DNA of 64,000 bases from Ascidia mentula. Its lineage: Eukaryota; Chordata; Ascidiacea; Phlebobranchia; Ascidiidae. How positions within the stretch are numbered: position 1 is the stretch's first letter; each line of letters starts with the position of its first letter. The translations under genes were made by a program, and so were the position numbers. Where the stretch lies: the NCBI GenBank assembly GCA_947561715.1, contig OX387197.1:26066266-26130265 (forward strand), written 5' to 3'. This document shows, piece after piece, positions 37,445 to 49,098 of the stretch. The notes below the pieces were generated by a model. The model ran no database searches and was not told where the DNA came from. It worked only from the letters and a program-made list of their open reading frames with translations.

Positions 37445-38514
37445 TGCCGACAGCATGGCGCAAACACGTCTTCCATGCACTGCATGACATTTCTCATCCC
37501 TCGGTGAGGAGGACTAAAAAGCTCATTACACAACGTTACGTGTGGCATGGAATGCAGAAAGGTGTAGGAAATTGGGCACGGCAGTGTCTTTCTTGCCAAC
37601 GCTCCAAAGTACAACGCCATGTACGAGCTCCGATTGAAGACTACCCTTTTGTTCATGCACGTTTCACTCACTTAAACGTTGACATAGTGGGTCCCCTGCC
37701 ACAGTGCCAAGGTTTCGCATATCTTTTCACTGTCATGGACCGCGTCACACGATGGCCAGAAGCCATACCCATGCCGGATGCAACAGCTTTGACCTGCGCC
37801 AAAGTTTTCATCAGCGTTTGGCTTGCCCGCTTTGGCATTCCTACACATTTAACGTCGGATCGAGGACCTCAGTTTACCTCCGAACTCTGGTCAGCTGTTA
37901 ACAAGCTCCTCGGTATTAAACTGCATCTAACAACTGCTTTTCATCCCCAGGCCAATGGCCTTGTGGAACGATTCCACAGGCATTTGAAAAGCGCTCTTAT
38001 GGCGCGCGCAACGTCAACAGCTAACTGGGTTGACAATTTACCGTGGGTACTTCTGGGCATCAGGACAACTCCCAAAGAAGACTTACAAACTTCGTCGGCC
38101 GAACTGGTTTACGGTGGACCGCTCGCAGTGCCGGGAGACATCACACCCAACATTGCTGCAACACCAAATGTTGCAAATTTGCTTTCACAACTCCGACAGT
38201 CAGTGAGAAGCCAGATTCCGATATTAATGTCTCGCCACGGTGCTAAAAGAAGCGCACTTCCGAGGAAGCTGTTAACTGCGAAGTACGTATTCGTACGGAA
38301 GGATACTCATCGACCCCCATTAACAGCCCCTTACGAGGGTCCCTACAAGGTTGTTGAGACTTCTCACAAAACGTTTGTTTTGGATTTTGGCGGCCGACAT
38401 GCAACAATTTCTGTTGATCGGCTTAAACCCGCAGAAGTTGACCTGACGGAACCGGTCGCAGTTGCGCGCCCACCGCGTAGAGGCAGACCGCCTAGACATC
38501 CTGCGCTTAGATGA
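37444..38514 (+). CDS. Integrase part of gypsy Pol (separated by a frameshift)
   Basis: Open to TGA at 38512-38514. The HHCC zinc-binding region has His residues before position 20 and CLSC at 48-51. The catalytic triad is D80 (NVDIVGPL), D139 (TSDRGPQFTS) and E175 (HPQANGLVERF) with 35 residues between the last two, the classic DD35E. A GPY/F-like module (APYEGPYKVV) follows, then a basic Pro/Arg tail. The GTG at 37444 is only the frame's edge; homologous sequence continues upstream in this frame, so it is not an independent gene. Confidence 0.9.
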   Translation: MPTAWRKHVFHALHDISHPSVRRTKKLITQRYVWHGMQKGVGNWARQCLSCQRSKVQRHVRAPIEDYPFVHARFTHLNVDIVGPLPQCQGFAYLFTVMDRVTRWPEAIPMPDATALTCAKVFISVWLARFGIPTHLTSDRGPQFTSELWSAVNKLLGIKLHLTTAFHPQANGLVERFHRHLKSALMARATSTANWVDNLPWVLLGIRTTPKEDLQTSSAELVYGGPLAVPGDITPNIAATPNVANLLSQLRQSVRSQIPILMSRHGAKRSALPRKLLTAKYVFVRKDTHRPPLTAPYEGPYKVVETSHKTFVLDFGGRHATISVDRLKPAEVDLTEPVAVARPPRRGRPPRHPALR

Positions 38515-38560
38515 TCTTGTTGTGTAATTGTCTCCTTATTTTGCGCATTGTACGTTTCTG

Positions 38561-38571
38561 AAAGGGGGTTG
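38561..38571 (+). other. Polypurine tract
   Basis: AAAGGGGGTTG lies directly before the 3' LTR at 38572, where plus-strand priming is expected. Confidence 0.7.
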
Positions 38572-38703
38572 TGTAGCGACTACTGCGTATTTATCGAACC
38601 GTGACATGCGTCGATTGCCTTTTTCTACATGTGTCTCGTTTTATGTTGCTCGTTGAAGTGCCCGTCAGTCTGATTTGTTGGCGCCTGAATAAACATCGCC
38701 ACA
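38572..38703 (+). repeat. 3' LTR of the gypsy element
   Basis: 132 bp, identical to 34709-34840, followed by the ATCT target duplication. Confidence 0.95.
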
Positions 38704-39040
38704 ATCTACTGTTTTTAAATAAATACGGAACTACAACGAAGCAACAAACTTAAGCAATATTCTTATCGTAAAATTGTGTTATACATGATTAAAACATACA
38801 TTTACCTGATAAGTTATGTGTTAGAGTTCCAATTCTAACCATCAGGAAGTTTAAAGTACCCGTTTGGCTAACTTTAGCGAGATACATTGCATTTTTATGA
38901 GCACCGCACGCAATTTCAGCTGCTGCGTATGAAGCAACTGGGGGACCAAAAAAGAACTCCTTGTAGTCGTTATACTTGTGCCAAGTTTAACCAAGAACAG
39001 ATGTTGAGATGGTCACAAGCAACACAGCAAGTAACTTCAT

Positions 39041-40061
39041 TGTTACCTTTACCCCAGTATATGCACAATCACATCCTAACAAGACCATGATTTGGTTAGC
39101 AAACTTACGCCCAACAGGTATGTGTAACATTTTCTGATTACACACGAAAATTTTAAACTCTCTTTGCACACAGCGTTAGATAACATTGGCAATTACTATC
39201 TTATATAATACGGTTTTACGATAAAGTTCTTTCCGTGCAGCCTGTAAAGCTGTTGAGAAGGAAAAAACTCCACACTATCCACACGACGGAAAAAGCAGAT
39301 TTACTAAGGTGGCGCAAACATTTGTCGACATATTGTAATAAATCAAACCAACTACTCCGCAATAAGCTATGCCTGACAAACCCCTGTACAAAGCATAAGC
39401 TGCGTCATACAGGAACCAGTGGGTACAGTCGAACTAAAGTTGTACTCTTGTGGTGATATCCAACACAAACAGCAAGCACAAAGTTATTACGACCCTGTTC
39501 GACCACAGCAGTAAGATTTAATCAGAATTGATATCAATATTACTGTGTGAAATTAATATTTAAGGATAACCATGGCGTGTCATACAGAAAATGCGTTAAT
39601 AACCAACAACCTTGGAATCCATTTTCATGTTATGCATTTTGATTTGTTCAGAACTGCTAATGCGTAATGCGCAGAAGCCACCCAAAGTTTAACGAAACTA
39701 GTTCAGCGCGCATATAAACATTGCTGATGGCGCAGAGCCAGAAACAGCAGTTCGTCCAAAGAACAGCCTTATACAATTACAGTATGTAAAAACACACAAT
39801 AAGTTGATTTTACAGAGGAAGAGACTACATTGCCCATTTAAAATATATACCGGGCTGCAGGCTACTTGTGCACATTTTAATATTATCGCATACAGTTTTT
39901 CTGGTGTTCGAATAAAATTTACCATTTTTTTATGTTTTCGGTTTAAACTTAACATACACAAAAGTCTCAAAAAAACACAATATGATCCAATAAGTTAAAG
40001 TTACACTGCAATATATTATTTTAGCAAAAGTAGATTATATTATCGAGGTGTGTGATCAAAA
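39041..40061. repeat. CTLD-array spacer, partly deleted
   Basis: Only fragments of the usual array blocks remain: the ACAGAGGAAGAGACTAC piece at about 39813-39838 joins directly to the piece from about 39840-39990 that is normally some 60-200 bp away. No gene recognised. Confidence 0.55.
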
Positions 40062-42031
40062 CTAAACATATTTCATGTAAGCTTCCTCAGGGTGGTTTTT
40101 CACACTTGTATTTACATAATCCGGTTGATTGATGACGTCATAGTTATGATCAGCTTTGTTATTTCCATCTTGAATTCGGGGTCCTGTTGAAAAAAGAAAC
40201 GAACGTATATTTCACGAAGCTGACGATTTCAGTTTGGAGAGGTTTTTTTTACTTACCGGACGAAGCAACATTCCCCATTCCAAGGTTGATTTGACGATCA
40301 ACTCTAAAATAAATCATCACAATATATATTACATACCCTACTAAACGCAAATCATATGAAACTGCAACACACAGACTTACATATGTTTTGTACGCGACCA
40401 AAAGCAAAAGCAGATAATTCCGATGAAAACAGCTGAAATAAGAACGGCATCAAGTGCTAAGGAGGCTATGATCATGCTCGCATCATTACGGTGATGGATT
40501 TCATCTGAAGATTGAATGAGAATTGCTGCCCAAGACAAAAGATAATTGAAAATACTCTTACCGAAATACAATATTAACTTACGTATGGAGGTAACAGAAT
40601 TTGGTTTTGATTCCATTGTAGCAGAAGTTTGGGGATCAATGACTCCGGTTGTTGATGGGGTTCGTTTGTAAGTGGTTGCGTAGGTTGTGGCTTGACTCGT
40701 TGCTATTGTCCTCGATGCTGTAGTTTTTATTGTAGTTGTAGTGCTTTTCGTTGCTAATGAACATGTGTACGTTGATTGTTGAAAAAACGCAGTAATATTT
40801 CGCAGGTCCTTGCTTGGCGATCACAGCTATCGTATCGCGATCATTAGGTTTGCAGGCTTGGCAGCCCAGGCATTGCAGCTTAGCTGGATCAGCCACTTTT
40901 TCCTGACAAGTAGGAGCAAGATTTGAAAAATCAAGCTCCCGGTGAATGTTGCTTGGCAAGTCGTGCGCTTGCGCACCAGTGTACCTTTTCCACAATATAC
41001 CCCGCGAAACCACTGAGCTCCTGTAGCTCAGTTGGTAGAGCGTTGGGCCTGGTTAGCCCAGGGTCGTGAGTTCAAACCTCACCGGAAGCTTGATTTTTCA
41101 AATCTTGCTCCGACTTGTCAGGAAAAAGTGGCTGATCCAGCTAGGCTGCCAAGCCTGCAAACCTAATGATTGTTAAAAAAAAGAAACGTTCAATTTTTTG
41201 GGTTTTTTTTTATGTGCAGACTTTATTTGTTCTTGTTGTTGTTGTGGTTGGTGCCTCTTGGTAAAAGGCTTAGCCGAAAAAATATGCGTTTTTGTTGTAC
41301 AGCATTTGAAGGTTAAACTTTAAATTTTTCAAATCCAATGACAATATAGATTGCCACTACCGTTAAGAAAAGTAAATGCTGAAATAACTTACCTTTTGGT
41401 TTTCTTTCACAAATGTATCTCGATTTATACGAGCAAGGAATATCTCTCCATTTGTATGTTGTATCAAGTGAGTAAATCCATCCCATTATTACACAATTCT
41501 CATTTCCAACTTGGTTGTTTGGTTCTCCTGGACTCCAATGTCCACAGTTAACACTTGATCCATCCGTCCACTGCAAGTTATTTGTTGCCCAATATCGTGT
41601 TGCTCCGATGTAGAACGAATACGGAAACTCTTAACGCAATTTATCAAATAATATTCAGCCAGTAAACAGATTAGTTCAGAGGTAATCTCACATTTTTCAC
41701 TTGATGAATGGATTTTAAAATTTATATAAGATTTTTTATATACAGCTTGGACATCAAAATGACGCGAGGCATATTTAATATCAGGAGCTAATATCAGACT
41801 AATGATTGTAGTGCTACCTGTAACATTTCCGATCTTTCCCACAAGGAAGTTAAACATAGTTGTTGTTTTCACATTAGCGAGATGTCCATTCAGTGTACTG
41901 CATGCGTCTTTAGCTATGTATGAATTAACTTCAGGTCCGATCAAATATTCGTGGTGGTCGTCCAACTTGTACCAAGTTTGTCCACAAACAACAGGTAGAA
42001 AATTTACAAATAATATAACAAGGAATCTCAT
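40062..42031 (-). CDS. C-type lectin receptor L5, intact, EPN-type
   Basis: Exons: 42031-41818 (signal peptide ending VVCGQ, first CTLD half), 41629-41393 (second half), stalk 40753-40583, TM 40525-40381, linker 40303-40257, tail 40183-40062 (TAG). All are open and phases close. The CTLD shows FYIGATR, GEPNN (EPN, mannose-type Ca2+ site), ENCVIM, WRDIPC and YICE. This head differs from the EPD-type neighbours and resembles the pseudogene at 55774-57189 and, in its EPN, the gene at 9058. The stalk is Thr-rich, the TM ends FWSRTKH, the tail has NYDVINQPDYVN and AYMKYV. Intron 2 is enlarged by two SINEs and keeps an isolated Thr-codon patch near 41225-41255, perhaps an old stalk exon. Confidence 0.85.
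40800..40952 (-). repeat. SINE copy, minus orientation, 5' part degraded
   Basis: The minus strand shares the body of the plus-strand SINE (CTTGATTTTTCAAATCTTGC through TGCAAACCTAATGAT) with an extra segment (GATCGCGATACGATAGC...) before its 3' end. The tRNA-like head is mostly lost. Confidence 0.6.
41017..41189 (+). repeat. tRNA-derived SINE
   Basis: 41017-41089 is tRNA-like: D arm GCTCAGTTGGTAGAGC (A box), a TGGGC/GCCCA anticodon stem with loop CTGGTTA, and T arm GTGAGTTCAAACCTCAC (B box). The acceptor stem has a C-A mismatch and the spacing is one base long. A non-tRNA body (41090-41172) and an A-rich end (AAAAAAAAGAAA) follow, so this is a SINE rather than a tRNA gene. Confidence 0.75.
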
Positions 42032-43581
42032 TGCTGGTTGTGTTGTCGGTCTAATTTTATTATATAAACGTTTTAAGCCTCGTCGAAACCACTCGGATCA
42101 AATTAAAGGTTAATTGTTTTGCCTTCAATCTCACTCCATTAAATTTTCTTCCGGTGACGCAATCATTCCTAACAAAATGATAGAACGGCGCACTCGAAAG
42201 ATGTTGACGGTTTTTGAGATGAAATCGCTTACGTTATGTACTGACTCGTTTATATCACTGCAACGTCTTTGAATGCCAAACAGTGGAATATGAAAACAAA
42301 TTTCCGCAAGTAAGTTTGCGACGCCACAACAGCAGTAAATCTGCGTATCAGTTGAAACTTCCGTACAGAAATATGTGCTTACCACAATAACTGTGTAATG
42401 CATAAAAGAACTACAGCGTGTTTGCGATAAAATTCATGTCTACAAGTTCTTGAATCTCAGTGATGTTTTAACCCTATATCGATACGCAGTATTTTTACAC
42501 TAAGGTAAATGTTTTCCCGCTTTTACACAAGAACTCGATCTGGTGGTATAAAGAGCTCTTCTACTATATGGTGCTGCTTCCAACTTAACACATCTTCTTC
42601 TATTGACTTGTTATGAGACAATATATTGTTGCGTGAAGGGAAGATGCACTGGCTGATGATTACCCAAGCAGTGGGTTGAACAGGTGGGACAGGCTGGTAT
42701 TACGACACTACTTCACAATTACCCTTTAAGCTTGACAAGAAAATATTGCGACAAAGTGACATAACCTGGACGGTCTGGTTATGTCACTCACCTACGCAAA
42801 AACACTTGATTAAGGTTATGTTAAACTACGTTGTTTCACCTCCGCGTTTACCAATTCTGTTTTCTTTTGTGACGTCACAATAGTGTGGTGCATGAGTTGC
42901 CTGACTGTGTGTTGGTATGTTGCAGTTCTACAGGTTTGTAACTGCACTTTACCCATAAACCTGTAACCTGCAGAGTTAATTTATTACTTTATATGGACGC
43001 GATGTTCTTACGCAATATGCGTGGAATCGCATTGAATTAATTATTATATTCCTATCTGAAGAAACTATTATTACCACGAAAACTTTTTTGCCGATATGCA
43101 TTGCTATCAACATAACAACTCAGCTCAGGTCAAAATAATACTACCAACATTTGTAAAGGAACTGTTCTTCTGGCGTAAAAGCCGAATACGTTTTTTTTTA
43201 ACCTATGTTTCGTCTGACATCCGCCCAGACATATTCATAGATATGAAAGAGCGAGAAGAATATGTTTAATGTATTCTATGACGTCATGGCTAATAAAATC
43301 CCGATTTTTTTAGAGATTGTTGCACTAGGACGTAGAATTTGGGGGATAATAATTGTTAATTTAGTAGGTTGATAAAACAGCTAGTTACACAATCAATTTT
43401 CTTTTTGCTTTGACGTGTAATAACAACGTGTGCAACGGATATGATGACGACAAGAACTTCTTAAATGTTCAAAACACTTCCTTCGATATTCAGATATTTG
43501 CACTAAACTTTTATTTGGTTTCCAATAATATTACCGTTTATTTTCAATCATATTTCAAGCAAATATTACTTCTGACAATAA
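42032..43581. repeat. Spacer, left copy of a segmental duplication
   Basis: About 42540-43580 matches 57740-58930 (for example around GACTTGTTATGAG and AGATTGTTGCACTAGGACG), each followed by the tail exon of a CTLD gene. No gene recognised in 42032-42540. Confidence 0.7.
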
Positions 43582-45341
43582 CTACTCAACTCTCATATAT
43601 GCATCATGGCCCCCTGCATTAGAAACAGTTGCTTCGGATTTGTTTACGTAATCGGGTTGTTGGATGACGTCATAGTTCACGTCTTGGTTGATTTGTTGAT
43701 GCAGGTGAGGTTTGGTTCCTATTCTTTGTGAGTTGACGTTTGGTACAGTTTGTGGAACGATGTATGTATCGTCTTGATCGATTCCCGTGTTTGCTTTTAT
43801 TCATAATAAGATGGATGATAACATAGTGAATAATAATCACTTTATTAACTTTTGCTCATACTTAATACATGCATCAAATGATTGATAAGATTAACGGCCC
43901 CAAAATACATAATTGTAAGTTTCAAATGCAACGAAGTTTAGATTTGTTACTCAACTTTTTCTTCCTTGTGAAATATTTGCTTCAGTCCTGCAGAAACAAA
44001 ATGTAACTTTTGGGCAAGTTATTATGGAAGGGCTTACAGCTACAAATCTTTTGTTTGTTAGTGTTTCATGCCAAACTACCACTTACATCTGTTTCATCCT
44101 TGAATTCAAACACAAAGCCATGCCGACAATCAGAAGAAAAAGGATAAGGTCTGGGACCACGGAGGCAATTATTAAGCTTGAAATGTTGCTGGACGGAATT
44201 TGGGAATTGGTCAATGCTGTATGTGTGGCTGCATAGAAAGTTGGGTCAAACTCCTTGTGTTGTTTAAACAACTTATAAGGTAACAATAACATCAGGTTAA
44301 CTTACATGAAGGCGAAGTCAAAATATTATTTGTTGTTGGACTTTCAGTTGCAGAGGAAATTACTTCGTGAGTATTTGTAGCAATAATCGTGGTAGTTGAT
44401 GTCGTGGACTTTTGAGTTGTTGTTTTTTTATGCTGGTGGTCGTGGTTGGCTTAGTGGTTGTTGTTGTTCTCGTGGCTTGAATTAAAGGATAAAACGTTAC
44501 GTATGTTTTCTAGGCAATTTTGTCAAATTTGTTTTGAGAGTAGTCAAATCTAGATAAAAAATGTTTATAGTAACTATACTGGCGTTGTATGCCATTGCAT
44601 AATTTTAGAATTTACTATTTAATTTCATCATGTTATTTACGTACTGGTGTTAAACATAATGGTAAACATACAGCAATAATTTACTTTCCGGCTTACGTTG
44701 ACAAATATATCTCGAGGCAATATTGCATTCTGTACTTCTCCACTTATATGTTGGATCAAGCGAAGTTGATGAACCCATTATCACACAATACTTTTCTCCT
44801 GTTGCATCCGGTTCCCCTGTTGCCCACTGGGGACCATAAATATTTCATCCATCCGTCCACTTAAAGTTGTTTGTCCCCGCAGCTCGTTTTGCTCCGATGT
44901 AAAAGGAATATGGGAAGGCTGTTCACATGGACAATCAATGTGGTTTAACGAGATATCCATGAAAATGTGTGCATATGATTCCAACACAAATACTATTGAT
45001 CCGAGCGTGTTGTCAAACAGAAAATAATAGAATTAAAACGATTTGTTACGTTTACTTTGTTATTTGCTCGGTTTCGTGCGATGAATATTATGTTTCTGAT
45101 GCAAGAAAACACGAAATTACATACCTGTAACTTGTCCAATCTTTCCCACAAGGAAATTAAATATAGCAGTTGTTTTAACACTCGCAAGATGTGCATTTTG
45201 TGCACTGCATGCAGTTTCAGCTGCTGTGTATGAATTGACTTGAGGTCCGATCAAATATTCCCTGTAGTCGTCCAACTTGTACCAAGTTTGTCCAAAAACA
45301 ACCGGTAGAAAAGTTACAAATAGCACAACAAGTAATTTCAT
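43582..45341 (-). pseudogene. CTLD receptor L6, premature stop and stalk frameshift
   Basis: Exons: 45341-45125, 44918-44685, stalk 44475-44306, TM 44228-44087, linker near 43998-43967, tail 43793-43582 (TAG). Exon 2 has TGA at 44847-44845 just after KWTDG. The stalk loses its Thr-rich frame after an A-run near 44425 and ends in TAA; the intact paralogue L9 has ACA codons there. The tail is open and long: TYIVPQ, NYDVIQQPDYVN, AYMRVE. L9 (58933-60966) is its closest relative and lies in the matching half of a segmental duplication. Confidence 0.8.
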
Positions 45342-47488
45342 TGTTTCCTTTCTTCAATTGATGTAAACTTTGTTGAAAAATAACTAAACACGAACATGTT
45401 GCAATTAAAATTACATTATCACTAGTAGTAACTAGGTTTGCTTCACAGCAAAAAGTCACTTCGCATAAACTTATTACATATCGCACTAAAATACGCTTTG
45501 TTTCATTATTGATATTTTGACAAATAAAAACTTTCTCTACACCCCATTATGTGTGATGTCACAAATTGCAAGAAGAAGCAAACGCTTCACTAGTTTACAG
45601 GAAAGTGTAGATAGGATATTAGACCTGTTGTGTTCTTTGCGTTTGTTGACTAACTTGCACTCATTCGTGAGAAGGCCCAACAGAACAGATACAAAACTAG
45701 TTGTTTAATGTAAAAGATCAATCGCTTCCTCACCGATACATATATAATTTAGCAAAACGTTAAAAGGGCATTTAGGCAATCATAAAACCGAAAGGAATAT
45801 AACGTATAAAGTAATTGACATCATTCTAACCCATTGTTGCAAATGGAAATCTGACAGAACAAACTGCAGCAAAATATAAATTAATTCAAATTTGCACATT
45901 TTATTGACAAAATAATCCAAAACCTAACATCGCACTGAAATATAGCTGCCACTGCTTCCTGCTGCAAAGGCAACAGCTTACATGTCATCAGTCTATGTTC
46001 AGGAAAGAGTGGGTTCTTGCGGTGTCTACGGTCAGGAGGCCAGATACACTGATCCAGCTGCACTGCCCCATCTTTTGAGGCCTGCTTACACCATAACATG
46101 TGAATTCATTACGTTATTGTGGTGAGCATTTTACGTGAGACGCAGCTCATAAACCAGGCCAGCAAACTGCGCTCAGTGTTATGTTCAGCAACAGAGAGAC
46201 AGACACAATATTTCCCACTCACAACTTCCGTAATGTCTATTTATTTATCTTGTTTCGCAACAGATGTATCGCGGTTTATTGTTAACATTCACATGTGGTG
46301 GAAAACGAAATGCAACAGAATAAAAGAAAATAACCCGAAATGTGTATTTCCACTTACGATCCTTCGTTTCCGGATAAATTGGCTTTGACAGTTTGAGAAA
46401 GTCTGATTTTGATAAACTGTACGTCGCCATATCGGACTAATTCATTCACTTCTTCTGACATAACATTCTCTTGTAATCTCACTCATTGAAAATTCAACAA
46501 GCGTCGATCCTGTCTATGACGAATACAAACTTATTCTAAATCTGCAACAACACGATTTCAGTATGCAAACCACCTCATACGTTTTTTTAATTAAGGCTTT
46601 GAATAAAACCAAGTATATTCTAACGAAGCACAATACAATTTTATTTTCCAAACTTTAATTGACGACGGATGTATAAGGAAAGTAATAATATGATAAGTGA
46701 TTGAGCATGACTTAGAGTAACAAAATACAAAAACACTAATTTGCACGATTTTAAGCTAATAGTGGTACAACAATAACAGTAGAATGTATTTTGCTTTATA
46801 TTTATAACAGATGTGTTTTGATGTTGTGTAACATGTTGAGCTTCAAAAAATAAAAATTGGTAAAAAAATCAAATTTGCGTTGTTTGTAAGCCGTTGGAGC
46901 TTCAGCAAATGGGCAGTACATTTTTCTAAATTTTGCTCGGAAACTGCTAACAAATCAAATGTTGTTGACAATCCTGCAACGTAAATACTCACAACCAGGG
47001 CACTCGAGGAAACAAATATGAGGTGTGGGGATCTTTTTGATAAAACAAACAATGGCTTTCGCAAGGTCTCACCTGACCTTCACGTCCCATTAAAAGGACA
47101 GTGGCTCAGGTGGACTGCACCGATTGCATCCCACTATCGTGGGGCCTGCTTACAACATAACATAAGGATTTTTTTCATGCATTATGTTTGTTGCCAATCA
47201 TTTTAGGTGGGACGTAGTCAGTAAACCGTGCAGAGTTATGTTCTTCAATAGAGAGGAAGAAACCACATTGCCCACTTACATTGTAACACATGAAGCCGCA
47301 ATGCGTATTTATTTATCTTGTTTCACAATAGATACATACAGTTTTGTAGGTGTTCGAATTATATATAAAATTTTTTATGTTTTTTGTTTAACTTAACATA
47401 CACAAAAGTCTTAAGAAAACATAATATGATCCATTGCAATATATTCTTTTAACATAGGTCAATTATATTAACGAGGGGCGTGATTGAA
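45342..47488. repeat. Duplicated CTLD-array spacer
   Basis: Includes the 5' flank block (45890-46025), a stretch at 46030-46800 that recurs at 52260-52980, and the array block near 47200-47420. No gene recognised. Confidence 0.65.
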
Positions 47489-49098
47489 CTAAACACATTT
47501 CATGTAAGCTTCCTCAGGGTTGTTTTTCGCACCCGTATTTACATAATCCGGTTGCTTGGTGACGTCATAGTTGTGGTCTGCTTTGTTTCTTTCATCTTGA
47601 GTTCTGGGTCCTGTGAAAAAAGAAAAGATTTTATATTTCTCAATATTTGAATTATGCTGAAGCCCTGGAGGTAAATTTGGTTAACTGAGGAAATTTGTGT
47701 ACTTACCGACCGAAGCAACATTTCCCATTCTAAGGTTGATTTGACGATCAACTCTAAAATAAATTCATCACATTATCACACATCTTACCAGTATAACGCA
47801 AATCAAGTGAAACTACAGCACACAAACTTACATAGGTTTTGTACGCGACCAAAGGCAAGTGACCCCAGTGATCAGAGCAGCAATAACAATAACATTAAGT
47901 AACATGGTGGCTGTGATCATGATCATAGCGTCCTTTAAAAGTTGATTTGTTCCTGATGAGTGAGAATGAACTGCTATACAAGAAAAAACACTCATTCTTG
48001 GAAGCAAAAATACTCTTTCTAATATAAGATTAACTTACGTATGGACGTAGTAGATTGCGCAATGATTGCGGTTGTAACTGGGGTTGATTTGTAAGAGGCT
48101 TCGTGGGTTGTGGCGTGACTCGTTGCTATTGTCCTCGTTGTTGCTGGTGCTGTTGTTGTTGTTGTGCTTGGCATTACTAGTAAGCATGTGTACGCTTTTC
48201 AATTGACCAATTAAATATTAATTTTTTTGAAGCAATAGGTTTTCATGGCAATTTTGTTTTGAAGTTATTAATTTAGATTTTATTGATGTTTGGTCTATGC
48301 GTTGCGTGCTAATGCACATTTTTAGAAATAACGGTTTAATGCATCTTGTTAATTACCTCCTGGTCTCCGTTCACAAATATATCTCGAAGTAACATCGCAT
48401 TCTGTACTTCTCCACTTGTATGTTGAGTCAAGTGATATTGAACCCATTATCACACAATACTTGGCTCCTGTTGCGGTCGGTTCCCCCAGCGCCCACTGTC
48501 CATTCTGAATTTCTGATCCATACCACCAATCATAGTTGTTTGTTTCTGCAGCTCTTTTCGCTCCGATGTAGAACGAATATGGGGCGACTGTGTACATGGA
48601 CAATCAATATGGTTTTATGTTACGAGACGTACATGAAAATAATTCCAGTTAAAATAATGATGACTTGAAGCGGATGTAAAACAAAATAATGTGGTTAAAT
48701 GTTACGAGACATCCATAAAAATGTATGCATGTAATTTTAGCAAAAGTACTGTTGGTTCGACGGGGACGTAAAATAAAAAATAATAGAGTTAAAAAACAAC
48801 TCTGTTACGTTTACGTTGTTATGTAATCGATTTGGAGCAATGAATACTATGTTTTTGCTGTGGAGAAAGGAAAATACATACCTGTAATTGTTCCAATCTT
48901 TTCCACCAAGAAGTTAAATTCATCCGTTGATCTAACACTGGTGAGATGTGCACTGTGTGCACTGCATGCAGTTTCAGCTTCTATGTATGAATTAACTTGA
49001 GACCCGATCAAATATTCGCGCCAGTTATCATACTTGTACCAAGTTTGTCCAAAAGCCACCGGCAGAAAAGTTTTAAATAACACAACAAGTAATTTCAT
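47489..49098 (-). CDS. C-type lectin receptor L7, intact
   Basis: Exons: 49098-48882 (signal peptide ending VAFGQ), 48587-48357, stalk 48176-48039, TM 47973-47832, linker 47753-47707, tail 47610-47489 (TAG). All open; phases 1, 1-1, 1-1, 1-2, 2-1. The CTLD has FYIGAKR, GEPTATG (EPT where EPN is expected), KYCVIM, KWRSTEC and YICE: the four cysteines are present but the EPN and WND Ca2+ ligands are not, so classical Ca2+-dependent sugar binding is doubtful. The stalk is Thr-rich, the TM ends WSRTK, and the tail has NYDVTKQPDYVN (Thr where others have Ile) and AYMKCV. Nearest relative is L3 by flanking sequence. Confidence 0.85.

Larger units (their letters stand above)
34709..38703 (+). mobile_element. 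Young Ty3/gypsy LTR retrotransposon
   Basis: Two 132-bp direct repeats (TGTAGCG...CGCCACA) with identical sequence bound gag, protease, reverse transcriptase, RNase H and integrase in Ty3/gypsy order. A 4-bp duplication ATCT flanks it (34705-34708 and 38704-38707). Identical LTRs mean recent insertion. It lies antisense inside intron 1 of the minus-strand CTLD pseudogene L4. Base composition is visibly richer in G+C than the flanks. One frameshift between RNase H and integrase suggests this copy is not autonomous as read. Confidence 0.95.
32973..39040 (-). pseudogene. CTLD receptor L4, nonsense codon and gypsy insertion in intron 1
   Basis: Exons: 39040-38806, 34607-34371, stalk ending at 33530, TM 33463-33319, linker 33242-33199, tail 33094-32973 (TAG). 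Exon 1 reads a signal peptide up to VLG, then TAA at 38989-38987 where paralogues have the Gln of GQTW. A complete gypsy element fills intron 1. Exon 2 is open with FYIGAKR, EPD, KYCVIM, TEC, YIC. The stalk's natural acceptor (ttaag) leads into a stop, so its 5' edge is also doubtful. In the tail the second key tyrosine is changed: QPDDVN instead of QPDYVN. Confidence 0.8.

Noticed and set aside
41017..41089. Functional tRNA gene
   Set aside because: Acceptor stem mismatch, irregular spacing and an attached SINE body with an A-rich end; an inverted relative lies next to it.
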